Assembly (NCBI GenBank): GCA_016842065.1
Contig: JAEPDS010000013.1
Location: 1 to 64,000 of the forward strand
Origin: Candidatus Thiodiazotropha sp. 'RUGA'
Lineage (GTDB): Bacteria; Pseudomonadota; Gammaproteobacteria; Chromatiales; Chromatiaceae
Direction of reading: 5' to 3'
Length of the DNA: 64,000 nucleotides
In this document: positions 19,655-29,413 of the stretch, one piece after another
Layout: every line of letters begins with the position of its first letter
Position numbering within the stretch: position 1 is the stretch's first letter
Made by a program: the position numbers and the translations under genes
The notes under the pieces: generated by a model
Databases searched by the model: none
The model's input: the letters and a program-made list of their open reading frames with translations, nothing else
What the model was told of the DNA's origin: nothing

Positions 19655-19680
19655 GCCTGTTAACACGAATCCAATCCTGG
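19655..19680. repeat. Solo degenerate terminal repeat of the 26-kb MITE-like element
   Basis: gcctgttaacacgaatccaat at 19655-19675 matches the terminal inverted repeat of the element at 26059-26342 with one mismatch, and is followed by cctgg. No second arm is seen nearby, so it looks like the remnant of an element of the same family. Confidence 0.6.
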
Positions 19681-19710
19681 AACCGTATAGAGTTCTATTT
19701 TCACCCGGAG

Positions 19711-19962
19711 TCAGAGATCGAGAACAAGCTTTTTACGTCTTGGTTTGTATGTGACCTGCGGTTGATTCTTGTTTCGATCGGTAACAGAGGATTTGAGGGT
19801 GGTCGTATTCATTCTGTTAGCCAGCTCTTCTCGCAAAATCAATACATCGGATGGCGCATCGATCCCAAATCTTACATTGCCATTATTGATACTCAGAATC
19901 CTCAGTGTGACTGCTTCTCCTACTTGCAGCGACTGATTCAAATGGCGTGTCAGTACCAGCAT
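19711..19962 (-). CDS. csrA: CsrA/RsmA-family RNA-binding regulator with basic tail
   Basis: 83 residues. The N-terminal 55 align with CsrA: MLVLTRHLNQSLQVGEAV, the GNVRFGIDAP turn and LREEL. RNA-contact residues L4, R6 and R44 are kept. The tail (about 53-83) is longer than usual and basic (KPRRKKLVLDL). A perfect AAGGAGGT lies just upstream of the ATG. CsrA dimers block translation at GGA hairpins and control motility, biofilm and carbon flow. The divergent middle (SINNGNVRF instead of VKGNQVRIG) and lone context suggest a second, specialised CsrA rather than the main one; that is inference. Confidence 0.88.
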   Translation of the reverse strand: MLVLTRHLNQSLQVGEAVTLRILSINNGNVRFGIDAPSDVLILREELANRMNTTTLKSSVTDRNKNQPQVTYKPRRKKLVLDL

Positions 19963-20574
19963 TAGCTACCTCCTTGGAGCATATAATTATAAGTTTCCTG
20001 TACTGAAGCGATAAAACCCGATCACTATTTCCAAACAATGACTGATGAAATGTACAGTAGAACTCTAAGCCCAATCATACATTATTGGATAGGCAGGTCC
20101 ACAGAAACTCAATCCAATATTAGTTGATTTTTTTGATTTCAGTGGCTCTAAAGAAGCCCGATTCTATTGCAAATTTTAAGTATTAAGAACTAGTGATTGT
20201 TCAATTAGATTTCACCTGACCAGATGCATTAAATATGGTTTTTTGATCCCAATACCAACTGGTTTTTCAGCAACCTCTCTGTTGGATAAGATTCACTGAA
20301 AACCACTTAAATATTTTTCAGCCTGTCACTCGACAACAACGGGTTTTAATAGCGTATTTTATATCGAATTACCTGACTAATGGTTCGGCATGTCCAGTCT
20401 GCATGGAGCAAAATATAAATGGCGTTTAATTACAAAAAGGCATCATCGTTGCACCGATACCGAGCGGGTTCATTCTGACCGTCTGTCTGACCAAGGGAAC
20501 AGAGCGATAGCCACAACAGAAATCGTGGATTGACTCGGATCAGACGATGTTGACCAAGTCGATCGCGCTTTCAC
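19963..20574. other. Long AT-rich intergenic region
   Basis: 612 bases without a convincing gene. Base composition is distinctly more AT-rich than the flanks, with many T runs. It should hold the csrA promoter. I found no tRNA, riboswitch or clear repeat, only short matches too weak to name. Confidence 0.4.
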
Positions 20575-22281
20575 CTAAGCGAGAGCAAACACCTCTACCG
20601 GTTTGCCTTTTTTGTGTTGTCTCGGCCAGAGCGCATAACGACCTGCAACATAGCGATTGCCAGTTAACTGATTGATCCTAGCCACCCCCATATCCGTCAG
20701 CGTAATAACAGGCAAGCGTCTTCGGCTGCCCTGCACCACAACCTTCTCACTCAGGGTCAACCGTTCTGCGATCCATTGGGGTGTTTTTCCATTCACCAGG
20801 CTGAATTGGCAGTAGTCCCATAACAGCCACTCCTGCAGAACGGGCGTCTCCTCCAGGTAGGGAATTATAAAATTGCATAGCTGTTCAAACAACGCGTCTG
20901 GCTGCAGGTTGTCCCTGGCTATCTTTTCTCTTGAGTCGTTGAGCAACTGTTCAAAACAGCGGCTGATACTACCCTCAAAGCATTCACTCACCAGACCCGC
21001 CAGGGTGGTTTTTAACAAACCACTGTTGTAGAGACGCTCCAGTAATTCTGCGTAGCGTTTGAATTGCGCTATCTGCTTGAACGCCATGCAAGGATTTGAC
21101 AACACCTCATAGGGTGGTTCGGTATCCCAGCGATATCCAAGCTGATGAGCCTGTTGTTGCAAAGGGGTTCCCGGGAGCAGTTTCAGGATTCCCAGTTGGA
21201 GATGATCCGGGTAGAGCCTGAAGGTCTGATCAAGGGAACTGGCACAGAGCTCAACGCTCTCTCCCGGTAGCCCCACGATCAGATCGAGATGGACTGGATG
21301 TCTTCGCATCTCAACCAGCTGGCGAATATTCTCCAGTGACTTTGCCACATCCATCCGCCGATCGATGTTGACCAGCACCTGGTCGTTCAGGGTCTGTAAT
21401 CCAATCTCAAACTGGAACTTTCCTGGTAGCGATTGGCTGAACACACTCATCGCCTGTTCAGAGATCCGATCCGGGTTGAGTTCCAGGTGAAAACGTAGCC
21501 CTTCAGGGGTATCAGCAAAGCGCTGCAGCAGCGTCGAGGTACGTTTTTCCCCAAGATGGAAGCTGCGATCCAACAGCTTGACGGTTTTATTGGAAAGCTG
21601 TTCAAGCACCTGAAGATCAGCTTCAACCCTTTCCATTGGAAAAGCTCTCAAACGCTCAGTTGCGCTGCTACAGAAGCTGCATCGAAAGGGACAACCTCTG
21701 GACGTTTCCCAATAAACCAAAGGCTTAGCGCTATCGAAACGCCCTTCTGACACAATCGACGGAATCTCCGACACCGGCATTAACTGAACTGGATTCTGCT
21801 GAATCTGATCATTTTTCCTGTAAACCAGACCCGATACAGCCTCAAAATCCCCTTTCTCTTGCAAAATTCCATTCATCAGCTGAGTAAATGCCGCTTCCCC
21901 CTCCCCTTCAATCACATAATCGATTTCAGCTACCTGGTGCAGTAACTCTACCCCTCTGGCACCAGCCTCTGGTCCACCGAATACCACCCGCAACTCGGGC
22001 AACAGCTGTTTTAGTAGGCGGGTCAGTCGTATGCTGGCCGAGATGTTCCACAAATAGGTGGAGAAGCCGAGAATTTTCGGTGCATATTCAACCAGCCTCT
22101 CTATCAGGACCTGGTGACTGGTATTGACCAGCGCATCGAATAGCTGCATCTGGTGCTCACAGCCTCGATCATCCGCATAGGCTGCAATGGATTGGAGAGC
22201 GAGGGAGCTGTGGCTGTATCCGGCATGTAACGCAACAAGCGCAACCTTGGGACGATTTTCTGAAGCGGATGGCGGTAACAA
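20575..22281 (-). CDS. B12-binding-domain radical SAM protein (DUF4080 type)
   Basis: 568 residues. The N-terminal cobalamin-binding-like Rossmann domain (about 12-150; HAGYSHSSLALQSIAAYAD, ILGFSTYLWN, VVFGGPEAGARG) lacks an obvious DxHxxG base-on motif. The radical SAM core follows with C197-x3-C201-x2-C204 in RGCPFRCSFC. The C-terminal part (about 400-568) matches the DUF4080 region that accompanies this type. The family is widespread and its reaction is not established; relatives modify RNA, lipids or natural products. It stands alone. Confidence 0.85.
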   Translation of the reverse strand: MLPPSASENRPKVALVALHAGYSHSSLALQSIAAYADDRGCEHQMQLFDALVNTSHQVLIERLVEYAPKILGFSTYLWNISASIRLTRLLKQLLPELRVVFGGPEAGARGVELLHQVAEIDYVIEGEGEAAFTQLMNGILQEKGDFEAVSGLVYRKNDQIQQNPVQLMPVSEIPSIVSEGRFDSAKPLVYWETSRGCPFRCSFCSSATERLRAFPMERVEADLQVLEQLSNKTVKLLDRSFHLGEKRTSTLLQRFADTPEGLRFHLELNPDRISEQAMSVFSQSLPGKFQFEIGLQTLNDQVLVNIDRRMDVAKSLENIRQLVEMRRHPVHLDLIVGLPGESVELCASSLDQTFRLYPDHLQLGILKLLPGTPLQQQAHQLGYRWDTEPPYEVLSNPCMAFKQIAQFKRYAELLERLYNSGLLKTTLAGLVSECFEGSISRCFEQLLNDSREKIARDNLQPDALFEQLCNFIIPYLEETPVLQEWLLWDYCQFSLVNGKTPQWIAERLTLSEKVVVQGSRRRLPVITLTDMGVARINQLTGNRYVAGRYALWPRQHKKGKPVEVFALA

Positions 22282-22576
22282 GTTTTTCCTCTACCCTTAA
22301 AACGATCCAGGAACAAGATTCACCAATCAAAGGTCACTACCAGGAACCCGTGACAGCCTGACAAGCTTAGAGCTTTGATGACTAAATCGAGTGTTCATTG
22401 TACACCTTACAGGTTCATCGTTATCGCTACTTGACCATTAGAAATTCCTCGATTTCAATGGCCTGCCAAGTTATCATTCACGAGCCTATTTGCAGATATT
22501 GAGACTCTGCTCAGTTTTTCTCAAGTAGCGCTCTGAATACACTTTAATACTCTCATGGCAGAAAGGATTTGGAAGC

Positions 22577-23854
22577 ATGATCGATTTCGATAAAGTGCAC
22601 ATCGGTGTACTTGGTCTTGGTTACGTTGGGCTGCCTCTGGCAGTTGAGTTTGGAAAGAAATTTCCCACCATCGGTTTGGACATCAATGAAGCACGTGTCG
22701 AGGAGCTCAAACAGGGCAAGGACAGCTCTCTGGAGGTCGATCCGACTGAGCTTCAGCAGGTCCCTCACCTCAGCTATACCAGCCAGCTTGAAGATCTGAA
22801 ACCATGCAATGTCTTCATTGTTACGGTTCCGACACCAATCAACGAGCACAAACAGCCGGATCTGTCACCACTGGTGGGTGCCAGCCATGCACTGGGCAAG
22901 GTGATGAAACCGGGTGACATTGCCATCTTCGAATCGACGGTCTATCCCGGTGCCACCGAAGAGGTCTGCGTACCGATTATGGAACAGGAGTCCGGCTTGA
23001 CGTTCAACCAGGACTTTTATGTCGGCTACAGCCCTGAGCGTATCAATCCCGGAGATAAGGAGCACAGACTACCCACCATCAAGAAGGTAACCTCTGGCTC
23101 CACCCCGGAAGTTGCTGATTTTGTTGATGAACTATACAAGTCAGTCATCACTGCCGGAACCCACAAAGCGAGCAGCATCAAAGTGGCCGAGGCCGCAAAA
23201 GTCATCGAAAACACCCAGCGGGATGTCAATATCGCCCTGATTAACGAGTTGGCTCTGATTTTCAACAAATTGAATATCGATACCCTGGAAGTGCTTGAAG
23301 CGGCGGGCAGCAAATGGAACTTCCTCCCCTTCAGACCGGGACTGGTGGGTGGTCACTGCATTGGTGTCGACCCCTACTACCTTACCCACAAAGCCCAGTC
23401 CATCGGCTACCAACCGGAGATCATACTGGCCGGTCGCCGTCTGAATGATGGCATGGGTGCCTATGTGGTACACAGTGTCGTCAAGATGATGATGAAACGG
23501 GGCATGGCCACCAACAACAGCCGCGTTCTGGTGCTCGGCCTGACATTCAAGGAGAACTGTCCAGACCTGCGCAATACCAGGGTCGTCGATATCGTCAGTG
23601 AATTCGAGGATTATGGGGCATCGGTCGATGTCTACGACCCCTGGGTCAATCCTCAGGAGGCGCAGGAAGAGTATGGACTTCGTCCCATCGAGAGTCTCTC
23701 TGAAGGCACCTACGATGCGGTCATCCTGGCGGTCGCTCACAAGGAGTTCCAGCAGATGGGTGCAGAGAAGATTCGAGCTCTGTGCAAACACAATGGCGTT
23801 CTCTTCGATGTCAAGAACGTGCTCCCCGTTGATGAAGTTGATGCCAGATTATGA
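22577..23854 (+). CDS. tviB: UDP-N-acetylhexosamine 6-dehydrogenase (TviB/WbpA-type)
   Basis: 425 residues, the usual length. The NAD motif GLGYVGLP (13-20), the catalytic cysteine C261 in [17 protein letters not shown] and the C-terminal UDP-binding half are intact. The sequence is closest in pattern to TviB/WbpO, which oxidise UDP-GalNAc or UDP-GlcNAc at C6 to the uronic acid. It overlaps the epimerase gene by four bases (ATGA), the same pairing as tviB-tviC in Vi antigen synthesis. Confidence 0.88.
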   Translation: MIDFDKVHIGVLGLGYVGLPLAVEFGKKFPTIGLDINEARVEELKQGKDSSLEVDPTELQQVPHLSYTSQLEDLKPCNVFIVTVPTPINEHKQPDLSPLVGASHALGKVMKPGDIAIFESTVYPGATEEVCVPIMEQESGLTFNQDFYVGYSPERINPGDKEHRLPTIKKVTSGSTPEVADFVDELYKSVITAGTHKASSIKVAEAAKVIENTQRDVNIALINELALIFNKLNIDTLEVLEAAGSKWNFLPFRPGLVGGHCIGVDPYYLTHKAQSIGYQPEIILAGRRLNDGMGAYVVHSVVKMMMKRGMATNNSRVLVLGLTFKENCPDLRNTRVVDIVSEFEDYGASVDVYDPWVNPQEAQEEYGLRPIESLSEGTYDAVILAVAHKEFQQMGAEKIRALCKHNGVLFDVKNVLPVDEVDARL

Positions 23855-24885
23855 CTACCTATGAATCACTGAAAGAGCATCTGAAGAGTCAGCCGTCGAC
23901 CTGGCTGATCACCGGAGTGGCCGGATTTATCGGCTCTAACCTGCTCGAAACCTTACTGAAATTGAATCAGAAAGTTGTCGGTCTGGATAATTTCGCAACC
24001 GGCCACGCCTACAATTTTGACAAGGTAGAGGCCGCTGTTTCCGCTGAACAGTGGTCCGGTTTCCGCTTCATCGAAGGTGATATTCGTGACTTGCAGACCT
24101 GCCACGACGCCTGTAACGGTGTCGATTATGTGCTCCATCAGGCAGCTCTCGGCTCAGTGCCCCGCTCTCTCACTGATCCAATAACCACCAATGAGTGCAA
24201 TATCAGCGGATTCTTGAATATGTTGGTTGCCGGCAGGGATGCACAGGTGAAGCGTTTCGTCTATGCCGCCTCCAGTTCGACCTATGGGGATCACCCGGGT
24301 CTGCCGAAGGTCGAGGATAAAACCGGAAACCCGCTCTCACCCTATGCAGTCACAAAGCTGGTAAATGAACACTATGCTCAGGTATTTGCCCGTTGTTACG
24401 ATTTCAACACCATCGGCCTGAGATACTTCAATATCTTCGGTCAACGACAGGATCCGAACGGCGCCTATGCGGCGGTAATTCCCAAATGGGTGGCTTCGAT
24501 GATCGACCGGGAAGATGTCTTCATCAATGGCGATGGTGAGACCAGCCGTGATTTCTGTTACATCGACAATGCGGTTCAGGCAAATCTGCTGGCTGCCACA
24601 GCCGCCAATCCGGACGCTACCAATCAGGTCTATAACGTTGCGGTTGGTGATCGCACCAGCCTCAACCAGCTGTTCACCAAGATCAGAGACATTCTGGCTG
24701 ACAGATTTGACTATCTGAGCGACCTCGCACCGGTATATCGGGATTTCCGGGCGGGTGATGTCAGGCACTCCCTGGCCAACATCGATAAGGCAAAATCCCT
24801 GCTTGGTTATCAGCCCAGCCACAATATCGATCAAGGCCTGACTGAAGCAATGTCCTGGTATGTTGATGATTTAACCGGTAAATAG
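23851..24885 (+). CDS. tviC: UDP-N-acetylhexosamine C4-epimerase (TviC/WbpP-type)
   Basis: 344 residues, an extended short-chain dehydrogenase/reductase. It has the NAD motif TGVAGFIG (21-28), the catalytic pair Y165-x3-K169 in SPYAVTK, and the [16 protein letters not shown] segment typical of WbpP/TviC. It interconverts UDP-GlcNAc and UDP-GalNAc, or their uronic acids, and works with the dehydrogenase it overlaps. Confidence 0.88.
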   Translation: MTTYESLKEHLKSQPSTWLITGVAGFIGSNLLETLLKLNQKVVGLDNFATGHAYNFDKVEAAVSAEQWSGFRFIEGDIRDLQTCHDACNGVDYVLHQAALGSVPRSLTDPITTNECNISGFLNMLVAGRDAQVKRFVYAASSSTYGDHPGLPKVEDKTGNPLSPYAVTKLVNEHYAQVFARCYDFNTIGLRYFNIFGQRQDPNGAYAAVIPKWVASMIDREDVFINGDGETSRDFCYIDNAVQANLLAATAANPDATNQVYNVAVGDRTSLNQLFTKIRDILADRFDYLSDLAPVYRDFRAGDVRHSLANIDKAKSLLGYQPSHNIDQGLTEAMSWYVDDLTGK

Positions 24886-24983
24886 CCGTTCCAACTGCGG
24901 CTAATCTTGGTGTTCAGCCGCCAATAACCCATAGTGGTGATCAACCGATCTGGTTATTTTCCCTAGAGTAGGAATTCGAACTC

Positions 24984-25991
24984 ATGCGTGTACTCATCAC
25001 CGGCGGTGCCGGTTTTATCGGATCCGCCCTGGCGCTGCGATTGTTGGAAAGGGGCGATGAGGTCATCAGCATCGATTGCCTGAACGACTACTACGATGTG
25101 AATCTGAAAAAGGCGCGGCTGGCGCGTACCCAGGCTCACCCCAATTTCACCGACCTTCGGACCGAGCTCGAGGACAGGTCGGGGATAGCAAAGATTTTTG
25201 CAGAGTATCAACCCCAAAGGGTTGTCAATCTGGCCGCCCAGGCCGGGGTCCGCTATTCAATCGAAAACCCTCTGGCCTATGTCGATTCCAATCTGGTCGG
25301 CTTCGGCCATATTCTCGAGGGTTGCCGTCATCACGGCGTTGAGCACCTGGTGTATGCATCGAGCAGCTCCATCTATGGCGCGAATACCTCCATGCCCTTC
25401 TCCGTGCACGACAACGTGAATCACCCGGTGAGCCTCTATGCCGCGACTAAAAAAGCCAATGAGCTGATGGCTCACACCTACAGCCATCTCTATCGCCTGC
25501 CCACCACCGGATTGAGGTTCTTCACGGTTTATGGCCCCTGGAGCCGCCCGGACATGGCGATGTTGAAATTTGCCCACAAAATCATGCAGGGCGAGCCGAT
25601 CGATGTCTTCAATTATGGTAAGCACAAACGGGATTTCACCTACATCGACGACATTGTCGAAGGGGTGATCAGGGTATTGGACCGGATACCTGAACCCAAC
25701 CCGGAATGGGATTCCGACCACCCCGATTCTGCCAGCAGTACCGCCCCCTATCGCCTCTATAACATCGGTAACAATCAACCGGTTGAGCTGATGCGCTATA
25801 TCGAGCTTCTCGAAGAGAGTCTGGGTAAAAAGGCACAACTGAATCTGCTTCCGCTTCAGGATGGGGATGTGATCGCAACCTACGCAGATGTGGCAGAGCT
25901 GATTGAAGATACCGGATATAAACCCCCTACACGCCTGGAAGATGGTGTGAGCAACTTCGCCCGCTGGTTCCTCGACTATTACGATTACTGA
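24984..25991 (+). CDS. UDP-glucuronate 4-epimerase-like NAD-dependent epimerase
   Basis: 335 residues. NAD motif GGAGFIG (7-13), catalytic Y152-x3-K156 in [10 protein letters not shown], the [13 protein letters not shown] segment and [14 protein letters not shown] are the signature of UDP-glucuronate to UDP-galacturonate epimerases (LpsL/Cap1J type). It follows the two HexNAc genes after 98 bases, possibly with its own promoter. Together the three supply acidic sugars for capsule, O-antigen or exopolysaccharide. No glycosyltransferase or transporter is adjacent here. Confidence 0.88.
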   Translation: MRVLITGGAGFIGSALALRLLERGDEVISIDCLNDYYDVNLKKARLARTQAHPNFTDLRTELEDRSGIAKIFAEYQPQRVVNLAAQAGVRYSIENPLAYVDSNLVGFGHILEGCRHHGVEHLVYASSSSIYGANTSMPFSVHDNVNHPVSLYAATKKANELMAHTYSHLYRLPTTGLRFFTVYGPWSRPDMAMLKFAHKIMQGEPIDVFNYGKHKRDFTYIDDIVEGVIRVLDRIPEPNPEWDSDHPDSASSTAPYRLYNIGNNQPVELMRYIELLEESLGKKAQLNLLPLQDGDVIATYADVAELIEDTGYKPPTRLEDGVSNFARWFLDYYDY

Positions 25992-26058
25992 AAACCGCCA
26001 CGACTAAACAATCGTTGACGAGCGACAATCGCAAACCGCCTGGAGAGGGAGTATACTA

Positions 26059-26342
26059 GGGCCTGTTAACACTAATCCAATACGCCCTGCTGGGTCTGTT
26101 TTTGTGTCCAGCAAGGCAGAATGAGCGTAGTGTAGTTATTCTACATGAGCGAATGATAACGCCGCTGGGCGCAAATACAGACCCAGCCCCCTCTTTTACA
26201 ATCAGTATGGGGGGTTGCGCCTGAAAAAGCTCCACTCGGCGTTGCTCGTCACTCATTTGGAACAACCAAACTACGTTCCTCGCGCCTTGATTGGCGCTTT
26301 TTCAGGCGCAACAGGGCGCATTGGATTAGTGTTAACAGGCCC
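26059..26342. mobile_element. MITE-like element with 31-bp terminal inverted repeats and two nested hairpins
   Basis: The ends are 31-bp inverted repeats differing at one position: gggcctgttaacactaatcc... at 26059-26089 and its complement at 26312-26342. Inside are two further palindromes. One has arms gctgggtctg (26089-26098) and cagacccagc (26178-26187). The other has 17-bp arms starting gttgcgcctg (26214-26230) and their complement at 26296-26312. No coding frame is visible. A TA-containing flank exists on both sides but no clear long target duplication. A related end lies at 19655. Confidence 0.8.
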
Positions 26343-26586
26343 TTAGAAAAAAACAGGCGGGGGATGGCCCTGGAGGCAGTTGGGCCACCGATCCCCGCCA
26401 GACTAGCGCTTAACACGGAAACGACCAACCGTGAGCGTAGGGAGAGACTATAGGCTCTCATCCCTGCGGACATTGACCTGAGTCAATAAACCATAATATA
26501 GACCAGGTTATTGGGGGGACAATGCCCAAATTATTTCGACGGGCACACATACCCCACTGTAAACCAAGCCAATTTTTCTGGCCCAC

Positions 26587-27492
26587 CTATTCCGAGGCAC
26601 CGCCAAACAGCTCTATCAGACTGGGTAGAAAGCGCCGGAACTCCAGACACATCAAGGTGAAGTGGCTGTCGAATGCGTCAGCCTCAGTCTCAATCTGATT
26701 GTCGGCAGCCTGCTCTTGAATCAGATCCAAAAACCGCAACCGTTTGATCGATAGGTCTGACTCGATCAGACAGGAGATCCGCTCATCCCACTCAACTGCC
26801 AGCTTGACCACATCTTTACCCGCTTCCAGATGAGCCAGAATCTCATCAGCCGTCAAATCCTGACCCTTGCAGCGCACCACACTCGCCTCTTCCGATCGAT
26901 CCTGCAGTTCACAGCTATCGAGCAGACTGAAGTTTTTATGCTGGCCCGGGTGCTTCAGCCACTCCGTCATGATAAAACTTGGCGCGGTGGCGCTCTCCAG
27001 GGGTTTCACCGGCAGAGAGCCCAAGGTATCCCTTAACAGGGTGATCAGCGCCTCTGCCCGGTTGGCACTGGCGGCATCCACCAATATCCATCCCTGCTGC
27101 TTGTCGATCATGGCATATTGCCGGGTATGGCGACTGAAGGCCTGGGGCAACAGCTGCTGAAAGGTATCCTCACGCAGCTCGGTACGCTCTTTGCGCCCCA
27201 CCTTGCGCCCCTCGCCTTGTTCGATCTCAGAAATTTTTTCCTCCACGATCTCATTGATAACCGTCGACGGTAACAATTTCTCTTCCTGGCGGGCACAGAT
27301 CATCTGGCACCCTGCGATCTCATGAACCAGCATCTCCGATTGCCTGCCCAGAGGCGTATCCCAGCCCAGAGTCATCAGTTCCTGACTGCTACAGGATTGA
27401 AAGGCCTTGCTTTTCAGCTGCTCCTCCATGGCCTCCTGTGAGAGATTCAAAGGTTGTTGCAACAGATAGATCCGGAGATTCTTAAACCACAT
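26587..27492 (-). CDS. rdgC: Recombination-associated protein RdgC
   Basis: 301 residues, the RdgC length. It begins MWFKNLRIYLL and includes WDTPLG, the long VPS-like central region GRKVGRKERTELREDTF and LPQAFSRHTRQYAMID, and the C-terminal ESDLSIKRLRFLDLIQEQA, all typical. RdgC forms a ring dimer around double-stranded DNA and restrains RecA. Single-gene unit. Confidence 0.95.
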   Translation of the reverse strand: MWFKNLRIYLLQQPLNLSQEAMEEQLKSKAFQSCSSQELMTLGWDTPLGRQSEMLVHEIAGCQMICARQEEKLLPSTVINEIVEEKISEIEQGEGRKVGRKERTELREDTFQQLLPQAFSRHTRQYAMIDKQQGWILVDAASANRAEALITLLRDTLGSLPVKPLESATAPSFIMTEWLKHPGQHKNFSLLDSCELQDRSEEASVVRCKGQDLTADEILAHLEAGKDVVKLAVEWDERISCLIESDLSIKRLRFLDLIQEQAADNQIETEADAFDSHFTLMCLEFRRFLPSLIELFGGASE

Positions 27493-27821
27493 AAATTATT
27501 TCCATCGGAGAGTGTCAGGGAGCGGATTATCCAGAACTGTCAGTTGTCGAGTCAAACCGATTTTCCTGCAATCTCCGGAGTTGGGGAGTGCAACCATCAG
27601 GCTTTCATTGATAAATCATAGAGTTCACTCAACTGTAAATAATTTCTATGCTGTTTGGATCCAGACGCCTGTTGCCGGTAGGCTATTCTTTAAGAGTGAA
27701 GAGGTTCTGACAGACTCTATTTTCATCGCGTCATTTCCTCTCATGTAAACGGCAAATCAGGGCCTATTGACTTTATGTAGCTAGGCTCTGCCCAATCCAA
27801 AGCAACCGAGTCAGGGCCTGT
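27493..27821. other. Intergenic region between rdgC and the AMMECR1 gene
   Basis: 329 bases between divergent genes, presumably with both promoters. A 78-codon plus-strand frame inside (27512-27748) has no ribosome site and a composition unlike real proteins. Nothing else is recognisable. Confidence 0.4.
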
Positions 27822-28397
27822 ATGACCTCCGAATTCACCACCCTATCCGATCAGGATCGCGCCCGATTACTGGATGTTGCAAACCGCTCAATCGACTACG
27901 GTCTCAGCAATCATGAGCCGTTGGAAGTGAACCCGGAGGAGTACCCGGAAGCGCTAAGAGCCATCCGCGCCAGCTTTGTCACGCTGAAACTGGCTGATCA
28001 GCTACGGGGTTGCATCGGTCACTTGGACGCCATGCAACCGGTGGTATCCGATGTGGCTGGAAACGCCTTCGCAGCGGCTTTTCGTGACCCTCGATTTCCG
28101 CCGTTAAGTCCCTCGGAAAGAGACCAGGTGGCGATTCACCTCTCCCTTTTAACCCCATCGGTTGCTATTGAATTTGATTCAGAAGCCGATCTGTTGGCCA
28201 AGATCAGACCCGCTAGAGATGGATTGATCCTGATCGAAGGGATACGCCGAGGTACCTTTCTGCCATCGGTCTGGGAGTCGTTGCCCGATCCAAAGGATTT
28301 TCTCGATCAACTCAAACTGAAGGCCGGCCTGCCCAGTAACTACTGGTCTGATAGTCTGCAAGTGAGGCGATACGAGAGCGAGTCCTTTGCAGAGTAG
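27822..28397 (+). CDS. amrA: AMMECR1-domain protein (AmmeMemoRadiSam system protein A family)
   Basis: 191 residues, all AMMECR1 domain. The hallmark LRGCIGHL (in DQLRGCIGHLDAMQPV) is intact, as are AAFRDPRFPPLS and ISLL-like HLSLLTPS. In AmmeMemoRadiSam systems this protein occurs with a Memo protein and a radical SAM protein; neither is next to it here. The reaction is unknown. The gene name reflects family membership only. Confidence 0.85.
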   Translation: MTSEFTTLSDQDRARLLDVANRSIDYGLSNHEPLEVNPEEYPEALRAIRASFVTLKLADQLRGCIGHLDAMQPVVSDVAGNAFAAAFRDPRFPPLSPSERDQVAIHLSLLTPSVAIEFDSEADLLAKIRPARDGLILIEGIRRGTFLPSVWESLPDPKDFLDQLKLKAGLPSNYWSDSLQVRRYESESFAE

Positions 28398-28480
28398 TTC
28401 GAGTCTGTTTGTATACACCGATCCAACCCAACGGTCGGCCCTGGTTAAGGCCCTGATCTGGTTGCCTGATCGATCCCCAA

Positions 28481-29257
28481 CTATCGACAGGTTCCCAAAG
28501 ATTGTGCTGCACACTGCCTGCCATCGGTCCAGATTGCATCATCGAGCCGGGATCCCGATAACAGCATCCCTTGCAACCGTGCACCGGTAAAGTCTGCAAA
28601 GCGTAGATCACTCTCTCTGAGGTCAGCGTCGCGAAGGTCAGCCCCCTGTAGGTTGGCGCCAACCAGCCGTGCGTTGGTCAATTGTGCATAACGCAGATCC
28701 GCCTTTCTCAAATCGGCATAACTGAGATCCGCCGCCGAGAGGTTGGTCGCACTGAATCTTCCCTGGCGCAATACAGCGCTGTTTAAATTGGCTCCCGCCA
28801 AACTCGATGAACCGACATCGATGCCCAACAGCAGACAGTTCCGCCAATTGACACCCGGCGCAGGCGGTTGGTCACATTGGGGGGTATCGATCTTCTCCGG
28901 CATGCCGATCAATAGTGAGAGCAACAGCACCCCAACCAGAATCACCACGGAAACAACCAGCGGTACCACAGGAATCCTCCCCACCCGCGCCCGCTCTTTG
29001 GAGCGCTGCTTGGCTCTGGCCTCAACCTTGGCAATGGCCGCTTTATCTCCCGATTCAGCACGCATCTGCAGGGGTACAACACCTGGAACCTTGCCGATCT
29101 CCAGCCACGCCTGCTGATCCTGGCTGATCTGATCTGTCAGGTTGAGTAACCCCTCGAGTAACTGCTGTCTGATACGAGCCTCACTGACCGGCCCGGAGAT
29201 CACGCCATCATGGCGGGTAAACCAGGCCTTCGGAGATTCGTTGTTTTTTTCGTTCAT
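28481..29257 (-). CDS. GYF_2-pentapeptide repeat membrane protein
   Basis: 258 residues. The N-terminus (about 10-60) resembles the GYF_2 domain: AWFTRHDGVISGPVSEARIR then AWLEIGKVP. A basic stretch and one transmembrane helix (about 95-117) follow, and the C-terminal part (about 140-235) is a pentapeptide repeat helix of A(D/N)LR units (ADLSYADLRKADLRYAQL). The GYF-like part should be cytoplasmic and the repeat helix on the other side. Pentapeptide repeats are protein-binding scaffolds. Function unknown. Confidence 0.8.
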   Translation of the reverse strand: MNEKNNESPKAWFTRHDGVISGPVSEARIRQQLLEGLLNLTDQISQDQQAWLEIGKVPGVVPLQMRAESGDKAAIAKVEARAKQRSKERARVGRIPVVPLVVSVVILVGVLLLSLLIGMPEKIDTPQCDQPPAPGVNWRNCLLLGIDVGSSSLAGANLNSAVLRQGRFSATNLSAADLSYADLRKADLRYAQLTNARLVGANLQGADLRDADLRESDLRFADFTGARLQGMLLSGSRLDDAIWTDGRQCAAQSLGTCR

Positions 29258-29413
29258 AGTTAACCGCTGACTGGAGCTTGGACCCGGCTCGTCTCAGGAG
29301 CTTCAAGCAGGTCCTGAATGCGGGACGAAGCCTGTATTCCTGTAAGTGAACTATTTGGTCACCTGGCTGTTAAGTTGAGTATACTTCTGATTATCCACCC
29401 ACTGGAAGTTTCC

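Noticed and set aside
27512-27748. 78-codon frame between rdgC and the AMMECR1 gene
   Set aside because: No ribosome site or protein-like pattern; lies in the promoter gap.
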